A stretch of 33,715 bases of DNA, taken from the NCBI GenBank assembly GCA_021202555.1, contig JAJQCT010000009.1, positions 1-33,715 on the forward strand. The letters run 5' to 3'. The translations under genes were made by a program, and so were the position numbers. The DNA comes from Clostridiales bacterium (GTDB lineage Bacteria; Bacillota; Clostridia; Oscillospirales; CAG-272). Within the stretch, counting starts at the first letter, position 1; each line of letters opens with the position of its first letter. Positions 22,747-29,776 of this stretch are shown here, piece after piece. The notes below the pieces were generated by a model. It was given only the letters and a program-made list of their open reading frames with translations. It was not told where the DNA came from and did no database searches.

Positions 22747-23637
22747 TTATACTTGACCGTTCCGCTCAAAGTCAAAAATATACTGCTGAAGCACTCCCGC
22801 ATAGGGAGCAAGCTCGCCGAAATCGATTTCCTCCGGAAAAGATGTGCCGAAATATTTTCCGACGCTTCGCTTGATCCATACATCGACGGGAAACGCCTCC
22901 TTGTGTCCGAAGCCGAAAAGAAGCGTACACGCCGATACCTTCGCGCCGACACCGCGAATCGTGCGCAGCATCGAATCTGCCGTTTCAAAGTCCGCGCGGC
23001 TCACACGAAAAAGAAAATCAGGCTCGTTTGAGACGCGCTCTGCTGCGCCGCAAAGATACTTGTCGCGAAATCCCATTCGCGCCGGCGAAAGCGCGCCGAT
23101 ACCCGCCGCAGATACTGCGTTTGCTGTGGGAAATGCGTATTTTCCGCCGCCTATAGGCTCGCCGAGCGAGCGTGACAGGCGCTCGATTATCCCCTTGATT
23201 CGGGGGATATTGTTGTTTTGCGAGATGATAAAGGATGCGAGCGCCTCCCAGCTATCCTGACGCATGATATGTATGCCGCGACCCGCGGCGGCGGCACGGT
23301 ATATAAGGCTTTTGCGACCGAAGCGCTCGCCCGTCATATCGACTATTTGCCCGTAATCGAAATCAAGGTCGAAATAGCGTATGAAATCGTCCGCCTCCTC
23401 AAAGCTCACGCCCTCAAAAAGTGCTGTGTTCTCATCGGGTGATGAAACCCTTATGTATTTCCCGAGCGCGACCCCTTCAAATACGCCTTTCCCATCCTCC
23501 GTCTCGTCAAAGCGGAAGCACTGACCGCACGTGAGCGTTTTTTTTGCGTCGAAGGGATAAACGTCCGATATTTTCACGGCGCTGCCGCAAAAATCCGACG
23601 CCGCCTCCTCAATTTTCAGATTTTTTGTCAAAAGCAT
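22747..23637 (-). CDS. ogg: 8-oxoguanine DNA glycosylase (OGG family)
   Basis: A 296-residue DNA repair enzyme that removes oxidised guanine and can nick the abasic site. An N-terminal beta domain has TLTCGQCFRFDE; the helical part has SFIISQNNNIPRIKGIIERL; the helix-hairpin-helix ends GVGAKVSACTLLFGFGHKEAFPVDVWI, with Lys233 as the Schiff-base nucleophile and Asp252 as the helper acid, as in human OGG1. Start taken at the ATG at 23637 with AGAGGTG just upstream; a GTG three codons earlier overlaps that site. Eukaryote-like OGG1 forms are common in Clostridia. Confidence 0.93.
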   Translation of the reverse strand: MLLTKNLKIEEAASDFCGSAVKISDVYPFDAKKTLTCGQCFRFDETEDGKGVFEGVALGKYIRVSSPDENTALFEGVSFEEADDFIRYFDLDFDYGQIVDMTGERFGRKSLIYRAAAAGRGIHIMRQDSWEALASFIISQNNNIPRIKGIIERLSRSLGEPIGGGKYAFPTANAVSAAGIGALSPARMGFRDKYLCGAAERVSNEPDFLFRVSRADFETADSMLRTIRGVGAKVSACTLLFGFGHKEAFPVDVWIKRSVGKYFGTSFPEEIDFGELAPYAGVLQQYIFDFERNGQV

Positions 23638-23670
23638 GGCTCTCACCTCTCATTTTTAACAACAAAGCAC

Positions 23671-23699
23671 TTGCGAAACAAGACCGTTTGTGGTAAAAT
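23671..23699 (+). promoter_or_regulatory. Promoter for the DUF6062 gene, with a long leader
   Basis: TTGCGA at 23671-23676, 17-bp spacer, TAAAAT at 23694-23699. The first start codon is at 23913, so the leader is about 205 nt. Confidence 0.6.
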
Positions 23700-23760
23700 A
23701 GGATATTGAACGAATCAATGATTCGTTTATCGGAATCTCATCACCCGCATGAATTATTTA
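23698..23760 (+). repeat. Decayed copy of the double-hairpin element
   Basis: GATATT, CGAATC-AAT-GATTCG, TCGGAATCTCATC and ATGAATTATTT follow in the same order as in the minus-strand copies near 20.5 kb. Stem B is shortened to a perfect 8-bp pair (arms 23707-23714 and 23718-23725), and the second arm of stem A is missing. Alignment was by eye. Confidence 0.55.
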
Positions 23761-23771
23761 AAGCAGAGCAG

Positions 23772-23880
23772 CGCGTGATAAGCTCGCTTAATCACGCTTG
23801 CGACTGCTCGTAATAAGTGCAATGAGCCGTAAGGCTCCGCTGTCTTTCAGTGGCATATGCACTTATTATATCGCTTTTTT
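23772..23880 (+). promoter_or_regulatory. Structured leader with a three-way junction and T run
   Basis: First a hairpin with arms GCGTGATAAGC and GCTTAATCACGC (one bulge), enclosed by GAGCAG/CTGCTC. Then an 11-bp stem, TAATAAGTGCA (23811-23821) with TGCACTTATTA (23858-23868), closes over two small hairpins: GAGCC-GTAA-GGCTC (23824-23837) and CCGCTG-TCTTT-CAGTGG (about 23837-23853). Six T residues (23875-23880) follow. It may be an attenuator or regulatory RNA for the DUF6062 gene 33 bp downstream, or an inserted palindromic element. It does not match a riboswitch I recognise. Confidence 0.45.
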
Positions 23881-23912
23881 AATATAAAATCAAGCTTTGG
23901 AGCAAGGACGCA

Positions 23913-24638
23913 ATGGAACAGATTTATACAATTCCCGTAAACGAAAAATTTGAGGAGTGCGCCGCCGCAGAGGAGGTTTCATGTCCGTTCTGCGCGCTTT
24001 ACCGCTCGCTTGAGGAAAATGAGCTTGACCTCATTCTCGGCGCGTCGATGATGGAGCCTGATGTCCGCATAAAAACGAACGAGCTTGGATTCTGCAAGAC
24101 GCATTTCGATATGATGTTCGAGCGCAAAAACAGGCTCGGGCTTGCGCTCATGCTCGAATCTCACTTGCATGAAAAGCTTCACGCCGTCGAGGGCGGCGGG
24201 CTTGCGGATAAGCTTCATCCGGGCGAGGGCACGATAAAGGAGCTTTCAAGGCTGAATGATTCATGCTATGTATGCGGGCGAATTGAGCATAATTTCAGGC
24301 TTATGGTCGAGACAGCCGTAATGCTCTGGGAGCGCGACGAGAGCTTCCGACCGAAAATGGCAGGGCAGAAATGCTTTTGCCTGCCGCATTACGAGCTTCT
24401 TCTCGAAACGGCAAAGTCAAGGCTTCAGAAAAAGCAATTTCCGGAGTTTTACGGTATTGTGTCCGGAATCGAGGTCTCGTACATGACATCGCTTTCGGAG
24501 GATGTTTCGTGGTTCTGCAAGAAATTTGATTATCGCTACAGCGAGGAGCCGTGGGGAAATGCTAAGGATGCTGTTCAGCGCGCGCTGAAATTCCTGTCGG
24601 GAGATATTCACAGACCTCCCGAAAAGTCTGAAAGATAA
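23913..24638 (+). CDS. DUF6062-family protein with two CxxC...CxxH sites
   Basis: A 241-residue protein of unknown function seen in Clostridia. It has two similar halves, each with a CxxC and a later CxxH: C24/C27 with C61/H64, and C118/C121 with C156/H159. Each half could bind one zinc ion or iron-sulphur cluster. The rest is helical and there is no signal peptide. GGAG/AAGGA lies before the ATG at 23913. It has its own promoter and a long leader. The stop codon lies at the tip of a perfect hairpin. The DUF name is from memory of the cysteine pattern. Confidence 0.75.
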   Translation: MEQIYTIPVNEKFEECAAAEEVSCPFCALYRSLEENELDLILGASMMEPDVRIKTNELGFCKTHFDMMFERKNRLGLALMLESHLHEKLHAVEGGGLADKLHPGEGTIKELSRLNDSCYVCGRIEHNFRLMVETAVMLWERDESFRPKMAGQKCFCLPHYELLLETAKSRLQKKQFPEFYGIVSGIEVSYMTSLSEDVSWFCKKFDYRYSEEPWGNAKDAVQRALKFLSGDIHRPPEKSER

Positions 24639-24650
24639 ATCTTTCAGACT
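24625..24650 (+). terminator. Perfect 12-bp hairpin with the stop codon at its tip
   Basis: AGTCTGAAAGAT (24625-24636) pairs with ATCTTTCAGACT (24639-24650). The TAA stop of the DUF6062 gene is 24636-24638, in the turn. No T run follows. A further branched structure (TTGCGGCT 24658-24665 with AGCCGCAA 24709-24716, containing TTTCGC-TTC-GCGAAA) fills the gap before the next gene. Confidence 0.7.
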
Positions 24651-24730
24651 CCGCGTTTTGCGGCTTTCGTCACTCGAAATTAAGGCGACGATTTCGCTTC
24701 GCGAAACCAGCCGCAATTCCGAAAGAAAGG

Positions 24731-25798
24731 ATGACAAAAGATATGACGGGAATCGCTATATATGAGCTTTTTCATCTGAAAATGAAGCGAATGAAGCGCC
24801 CTGCCGCGGTGATTTTCTCGCTTGCGGCGGCGGGTGCCGGGCTTCTGTCGGGGCTTCTTTACGGCGGAATCTGGGGACTTTTCTTCATTCCCGTGTCCTC
24901 CGCCGTGCTTGCCTCGCTCATTTATATGTACCGCTCGCCCTTTGTCTACGCGGCGCCCGTAGTATCCGCGCTTCTGACGCTTGCGATAAAGCACGGGGGA
25001 GGCGCCGCTCTGTTTGCAGCCCTTTATGCCGTGCCGGCAACTGTGCTTGCGGTTTCGATTTATAGGGAAAAGCCGAAGGTACACGCCGTCGTTTCCGCGT
25101 CCGTATCGATTTTTGCCGCAGCCGCGCTTTTTGCGCTCGGCGTATACGTTATATCGCCCGATTCGCTTCTGACATACGACGGCATAATCAAATCCGTCGA
25201 AAACGCGCTTTCGTCCGTGACTGTCAATTCGGGCAGCGGTCAGGTTCGCTTTTTCACGGATGAGGGAATTTCGGCTGTGACGGAATATCTTTCGATTTCG
25301 CTTCCCGCCTTTATCGTGCTTATAGCTTACGCCGTTTCATACGCCTCGGCGTCCCTGCTCTCGGCAATGATGAAGCTTTTCTCGTTTGCGGACAAAATTC
25401 CGGGAGGCGTCGGCAAATGGATATATGAGTCAAGCCCCGTCTCGGCTCTGATGTTTCTAATCTCGTACTTTGTATCGGTGCTTCTGATACCGTATACGAA
25501 CGCCGACGCTGTCGGCGTCGCCGCCGAGAATCTGCTTCTGATTTTAACGCCGCCGATGATGATTGCGGGCGAACGGATATTTTTCGGATTCGCGTCGGCG
25601 CATTACAAAATGACGATTGCGGTCGTTGTTACCGTCATAGCCGTGCTTGTCACCCCGTCGATGTATCTCATGATAATCTCGATTCTGGGTGCCGGGTATA
25701 TTCTTTATAAGGCATCCTCGCCGTATATATCAAAGCTTATCGGCAAATTCGGCGGCGATGACGACGATGATGATGACGACGACGATTTTTACGAATAA
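24731..25798 (+). CDS. DUF2232 (YybS-like) membrane protein
   Basis: A 355-residue integral membrane protein with about eight hydrophobic segments. It stands just before gdpP-rplI-dnaB, exactly where yybS lies in Bacillus, which supports the family call. Function is not known; the fold resembles energy-coupling transporter substrate subunits. The C-terminus is unusual: after GKFGG comes a run of ten aspartates and FYE. The start is uncertain: ATG at 24731 has GAAAG close upstream, ATG at 24743 is an alternative. A 33-bp gap separates it from gdpP. Confidence 0.8.
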   Translation: MTKDMTGIAIYELFHLKMKRMKRPAAVIFSLAAAGAGLLSGLLYGGIWGLFFIPVSSAVLASLIYMYRSPFVYAAPVVSALLTLAIKHGGGAALFAALYAVPATVLAVSIYREKPKVHAVVSASVSIFAAAALFALGVYVISPDSLLTYDGIIKSVENALSSVTVNSGSGQVRFFTDEGISAVTEYLSISLPAFIVLIAYAVSYASASLLSAMMKLFSFADKIPGGVGKWIYESSPVSALMFLISYFVSVLLIPYTNADAVGVAAENLLLILTPPMMIAGERIFFGFASAHYKMTIAVVVTVIAVLVTPSMYLMIISILGAGYILYKASSPYISKLIGKFGGDDDDDDDDDDFYE

Positions 25799-25831
25799 TT
25801 TGAGTGAAGCATAAAAGAGGGAGGTGACGAT

Positions 25832-27898
25832 ATGCCAAAGAGCGCTCCGAAGGAGAAAAAAACAAAAAAGACCGCAGGAACTCCGCTTATCGGCTCGGAC
25901 GTTCTTTTGTATATCGTGACGGCGGTGCTGTGCCTTGCCGCCGCGTCATATGCGTGCGCTGTTTCGGGTCTTTATATTATCGGCGTCGTCCCGATTCTTA
26001 TATACATTATCGCCTCTCTTCTGATAACGCTCGTTTTGCGCAGAAGAAAAATCGTGTCGGTGGACGAGGAAAAGGTGTCGTCTTATCTGAACGAGATTCT
26101 TGCCGATGCCATGACCTCCGCGTCAACCCCGTCTGCGATTACAACCTCGGGCGGCGGAATCGTATGGACAAACGGAGCGTTTGATTCGCTTGCCGTCTCG
26201 CTCGGCGCGCGGCGCAATCTTCGCGGACGGCAGTTTTCGACCGTCATCCCCCAGTCGTGGGATAAAATTGCGGACAGCCGCGAGTCGTCGGGCAATCCCG
26301 TAAGCTTTGACGGCAACAGCTTCAATATCGAAAGCTATCCCTTCCGCGTGAGCGGTCATATGTTTTATATGATTTCCGTCTATGACCGCACCGAAACGGA
26401 GTCGCTTATCCGCGAGCTTGACGAAAACAGAACTCTCGTCGCGCATATCGCCATCGACAACCTGACAGAGCTGTCGCAGTATGAGCACGGCGAATACCGC
26501 AACGCGAGCCGCGATGTCGATGCGGTGCTCAAGGATTTCACCGACAGCACGGGAGGCGTAATCCGCGAATATGAGCGCAGCAGATATATACTTTTTTTCG
26601 ATAAAAAGCACCTTGAGGAGATGAAAAGCAGGCGGTTCGACGTGCTCGACCGCGTGCGGGACGTGAGAATCGGTCAGAATTTCATGCCCGTCACGATTTC
26701 CGTCGGAATCGCCCTCACCGGGGATTCGCTTTACGAGCGTGAGCGCGCCTCGTTCGCGGCGCTCGACACGGCGCTTCAGCGCGGCGGCGATCAGGTTGTC
26801 CTTCGCACAGCCGACAGTACGGAATTTTACGGCGGGCGCACAAAATCGGTGCAGAAGCTCTCGAAAACGCGCTCCCGCGTCATCGCGGGCGAGCTTGCCT
26901 CGCTCATATGCAGGTCGGGAAATGTGCTTATAATGGGACACAGATACCCCGATTTCGATTCGATAGGCTCATGCGTCGGATGCGCGCGTCTTGCCGCGCA
27001 CTGCGGCGTCGAGGCGCATATAATCATAAATCCGAAGGAAAAAGCGATTTCCGAGGCGGCACAGCACGTCGCGAATCTGCCGGGATACGAGACGACGTTC
27101 ATCGACGGCAGCACCGCGCTTGACATGATGCGCTCCGATACGCTTGTTATAATATGCGACGTGAACAATTTCGCCATGCTTGAGGCGCCCGAGGTCGCGC
27201 TGAAGTCGCCCGAGCTTGTTATAATAGACCACCACATAAAGACGCCGAATCCGCCAAGGGAAGCGGGGCTTTCGTATATCGAGCCGTCGGCGTCGTCCGC
27301 CTGCGAGCTTATTTCCGACATCCTCGAGCAGGAATACAGGCAGGGCGGACTTATGCCCGCGGAGGCTGACGTGATGTACGCGGGAATTTTGCTTGACACA
27401 AAAAAGCTTTCGCGCAACACATCCCCGCGCACGTTTTCAGCGGCAATGTATCTGCAAAGCTGCGGCGCCGATCCCGTGAAAGCAGCCGACTTTTTCCGCG
27501 ACGGGCTTGACGATTTCACGCGCGAGGCGAAATTTGAATCAAACGTCGTCATTTACAGGGGAAATATCGCGATTTCCGCTTCAAACGGAAGTGGTGTGCC
27601 GGAGGACAGGATTGCTGCCGCGAAGGCGGCTGACAAGCTTCTCACTGTCAGGGGCGTTTCCGCTGCGTTTGCGGCAGTCGAAATCGGCGGCGTCGTACAC
27701 ATTTCGGCGCGCTCGGACGGCTCGGTGAATGTGCAGATTATACTTGAAAAGCTCGGCGGCGGCGGACACTTCGACGTCGCGGGAGCGCAGATAAAGGATT
27801 CCGACGTTGAGGCGGTTTTAATTTCGCTGAAGGGAGCGATTGACGAATTTCTTGACAGCGCGGAAAACAAAAAGACGGACACCTCGTCCGCCGATTAA
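25832..27898 (+). CDS. gdpP: Cyclic-di-AMP phosphodiesterase GdpP
   Basis: A 688-residue membrane enzyme that hydrolyses c-di-AMP to pApA and so controls osmotic and wall homeostasis. Order: two N-terminal membrane helices (about 20-70), a PAS-like region (about 90-190), a degenerate GGDEF domain (about 195-330; no GGDEF motif, the site reads ERSRYILFF), then the DHH domain with GHRYPDFDSIGS, CDVN, and IDHHIK (D466-H467-H468), and DHHA1 with GGGGHFDVAGAQ. Metal ligands appear complete. GAGGTG precedes the ATG. It leads rplI and dnaB in the conserved Firmicutes order. Confidence 0.95.
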   Translation: MPKSAPKEKKTKKTAGTPLIGSDVLLYIVTAVLCLAAASYACAVSGLYIIGVVPILIYIIASLLITLVLRRRKIVSVDEEKVSSYLNEILADAMTSASTPSAITTSGGGIVWTNGAFDSLAVSLGARRNLRGRQFSTVIPQSWDKIADSRESSGNPVSFDGNSFNIESYPFRVSGHMFYMISVYDRTETESLIRELDENRTLVAHIAIDNLTELSQYEHGEYRNASRDVDAVLKDFTDSTGGVIREYERSRYILFFDKKHLEEMKSRRFDVLDRVRDVRIGQNFMPVTISVGIALTGDSLYERERASFAALDTALQRGGDQVVLRTADSTEFYGGRTKSVQKLSKTRSRVIAGELASLICRSGNVLIMGHRYPDFDSIGSCVGCARLAAHCGVEAHIIINPKEKAISEAAQHVANLPGYETTFIDGSTALDMMRSDTLVIICDVNNFAMLEAPEVALKSPELVIIDHHIKTPNPPREAGLSYIEPSASSACELISDILEQEYRQGGLMPAEADVMYAGILLDTKKLSRNTSPRTFSAAMYLQSCGADPVKAADFFRDGLDDFTREAKFESNVVIYRGNIAISASNGSGVPEDRIAAAKAADKLLTVRGVSAAFAAVEIGGVVHISARSDGSVNVQIILEKLGGGGHFDVAGAQIKDSDVEAVLISLKGAIDEFLDSAENKKTDTSSAD

Positions 27899-27915
27899 AA
27901 AGGGAGAGACATATT

Positions 27916-28362
27916 ATGAAGGTTTTGCTTTTGGAGGACGTGAAGGGACACGGCAAAAAGAACGACATCGTGAAGGTGTCGGACGGATACGCGAAAAATT
28001 TTCTCATACCGAGAAAGCTTGCGCTTGAGGCGACGCCCGCCGTCATGCGCGAGGTGGAAATGCGTCATGAGGAAGAAAAGCGCCGCGAGGCGGAGGAGCG
28101 CCGCGAGGCGGAAAAAACAGCCGAGCTGCTCGGCGGCAAAATTATAAAGCTATCGCTTAAAAAAAGCGCCGACGGGAAGGTTTTCGGCTCGATTACCTCA
28201 AAGGACATATGCGACGCGCTTGAAGCGCAGCACAAAATCAAAATCGAAAAGCATAAGCTTATGCTGACAGAGCCTATAAAGAGCTTCGGGACGTTTGAGG
28301 TCAAGGTAAAGATTTACGGCGACGTGACGGGAAATCTCAACGTGCTGATAACCGAAAAGTAA
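27916..28362 (+). CDS. rplI: 50S ribosomal protein L9
   Basis: A 148-residue protein, standard L9 length. The N-terminal rRNA-binding domain is MKVLLLEDVKGHGKKNDIVKVSDGYAKNFLIPRKLA; a long charged helix (MREVEMRHEEEKRREAEERREAEK) joins it to the C-terminal domain with GKVFGSITSKDI. It overlaps dnaB by one base. Confidence 0.96.
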   Translation: MKVLLLEDVKGHGKKNDIVKVSDGYAKNFLIPRKLALEATPAVMREVEMRHEEEKRREAEERREAEKTAELLGGKIIKLSLKKSADGKVFGSITSKDICDALEAQHKIKIEKHKLMLTEPIKSFGTFEVKVKIYGDVTGNLNVLITEK

Positions 28363-29717
28363 TGGCTGACGAATTATCGACAAGGAAGATACCCTTTTCG
28401 CTTGAGGCTGAGCAGTCGGTGCTGGGTTCGATTTTGATTTCGCCCGAGTGCTTTGACAATATCGCCGAAATAATCTCAAGCTCCGATTTTTATCTTGAGG
28501 AGCATAAAGAGATATACATGGCGATGCAGTCCCTCTTTCTCGAAAGCCGCGACATCGACCCGATTCTCGTCGCCGACACGCTTGTAAAGCTCGGAATATA
28601 CGACGAATCGGGCGGAAAGGAATATCTCCGCACGCTGGCGGAAATCGTGCCGACTCCCGCGAACGTGCGCGACTACGCAGAGATAGTAAAGGACAAAAGC
28701 CGTCTGCGCGAGCTTATCTCGATATGCGAGGACGTCGCGGGGGCGGCGTACTCGGGCGCAGAGGACACCGACCTTCTGATTGACAGCGCCGAATCGCGCA
28801 TTCTCGCGCTTTCGGGCGGCGGAAAGGGAGCGGGCTTTGTCCACATAAAGGATGTCCTCTTAAAGCAGTTCAATTATTATCAGAGCATAGCCGGAAACGA
28901 GGAGCAGAATACCACAACGCCGACGGGATTTTCGGATATCGACAGGCTTCTTGTCGGAATGTCTGCGGGAGATCTTGTGCTTGTCGGTGCGCGCCCGGGT
29001 ATGGGCAAAACGGCGTTCGCGATGAATGTCGCCGTGAACGCCGCGAAAAAAACAAAAAAGAACGTCTGCGTATTTTCGCTTGAAATGTCCTCCGAGCAGC
29101 TTGCGTCGCGAATGCTTTCGAGCGAGGCGCTCGTAGACGGCACATCCCTGCGCCGCGGCGCGCTTTCACACGATGACTGGAAACGGCTTGCCGAGGCGTC
29201 CGCAGCGCTTTCGTCGTGCAATATTTATATAGACGACACGTCCGGACTTACGATTTCCGCGATGAGAGCAAAGCTTCATCGAATGAAAAATATCGGGCTT
29301 ATCGTACTCGATTATTTGCAGCTCATGCAAAGCGACCACAGGGTCGAGAACAGAGTTCAGGAGGTCGCGGATTATTCGCGCAATCTGAAGCTCATCGCAA
29401 AGGAGCTGAATGTGCCGCTCATATGCTGCGCGCAGCTTTCAAGAGGACCCGAATCACGAAACGACAAGCGCCCGATGCTTTCGGATCTGCGCGATTCGGG
29501 AGCAATTGAGCAGGACGCCGACATGGTGCTTTTCCTTTACCGAGGCGAATACTACAAGACGACGGGAGCCGCCGAGGAGGACGCGGAGGTGATAATCGCC
29601 AAAAACCGTCACGGCTCCGTCGGAAACGTCACGGTGAGCTGGATAGGAAAATACACGAAGTTCTTTACTAAAAATCGGGACGATGCTCCCGGAACACCCT
29701 TGCCCGCAGAGGCTTGA
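28362..29717 (+). CDS. dnaB: Replicative DNA helicase DnaB
   Basis: A 451-residue hexameric helicase that unwinds DNA at the fork (DnaC in Bacillus naming). The N-terminal domain begins IPFSLEAEQSVLGSIL; the RecA-like domain has Walker A GARPGMGKT (Lys216), VFSLEMS, the Walker B IVLDYLQLM, and the arginine-finger region LRDSGAIEQDADMVLFLYR. No intein or insertion is present. The ATG overlaps the rplI stop (TAATG). The stop codon overlaps the -35 box of the alaS promoter. Confidence 0.96.
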   Translation: MADELSTRKIPFSLEAEQSVLGSILISPECFDNIAEIISSSDFYLEEHKEIYMAMQSLFLESRDIDPILVADTLVKLGIYDESGGKEYLRTLAEIVPTPANVRDYAEIVKDKSRLRELISICEDVAGAAYSGAEDTDLLIDSAESRILALSGGGKGAGFVHIKDVLLKQFNYYQSIAGNEEQNTTTPTGFSDIDRLLVGMSAGDLVLVGARPGMGKTAFAMNVAVNAAKKTKKNVCVFSLEMSSEQLASRMLSSEALVDGTSLRRGALSHDDWKRLAEASAALSSCNIYIDDTSGLTISAMRAKLHRMKNIGLIVLDYLQLMQSDHRVENRVQEVADYSRNLKLIAKELNVPLICCAQLSRGPESRNDKRPMLSDLRDSGAIEQDADMVLFLYRGEYYKTTGAAEEDAEVIIAKNRHGSVGNVTVSWIGKYTKFFTKNRDDAPGTPLPAEA

Positions 29718-29742
29718 CATTGCCCGCCGCAGGGTATATAAT
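29714..29742 (+). promoter_or_regulatory. alaS promoter, overlapping the dnaB stop codon
   Basis: TTGACA at 29714-29719, 17-bp spacer, TATAAT at 29737-29742. The dnaB TGA is 29715-29717, inside the -35 box. There is no room for a T-box leader before the alaS start at 29777. Confidence 0.9.
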
Positions 29743-29776
29743 CTTGTAACAATAACCGTATCGGAGGAAATAATAT

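Noticed and set aside
29743-29776. T-box leader for alaS (and 5229-5281 for aspS)
   Set aside because: Only 34-53 nt lie between the -10 boxes and the start codons, too little for a T-box, and no T-box sequence is present.
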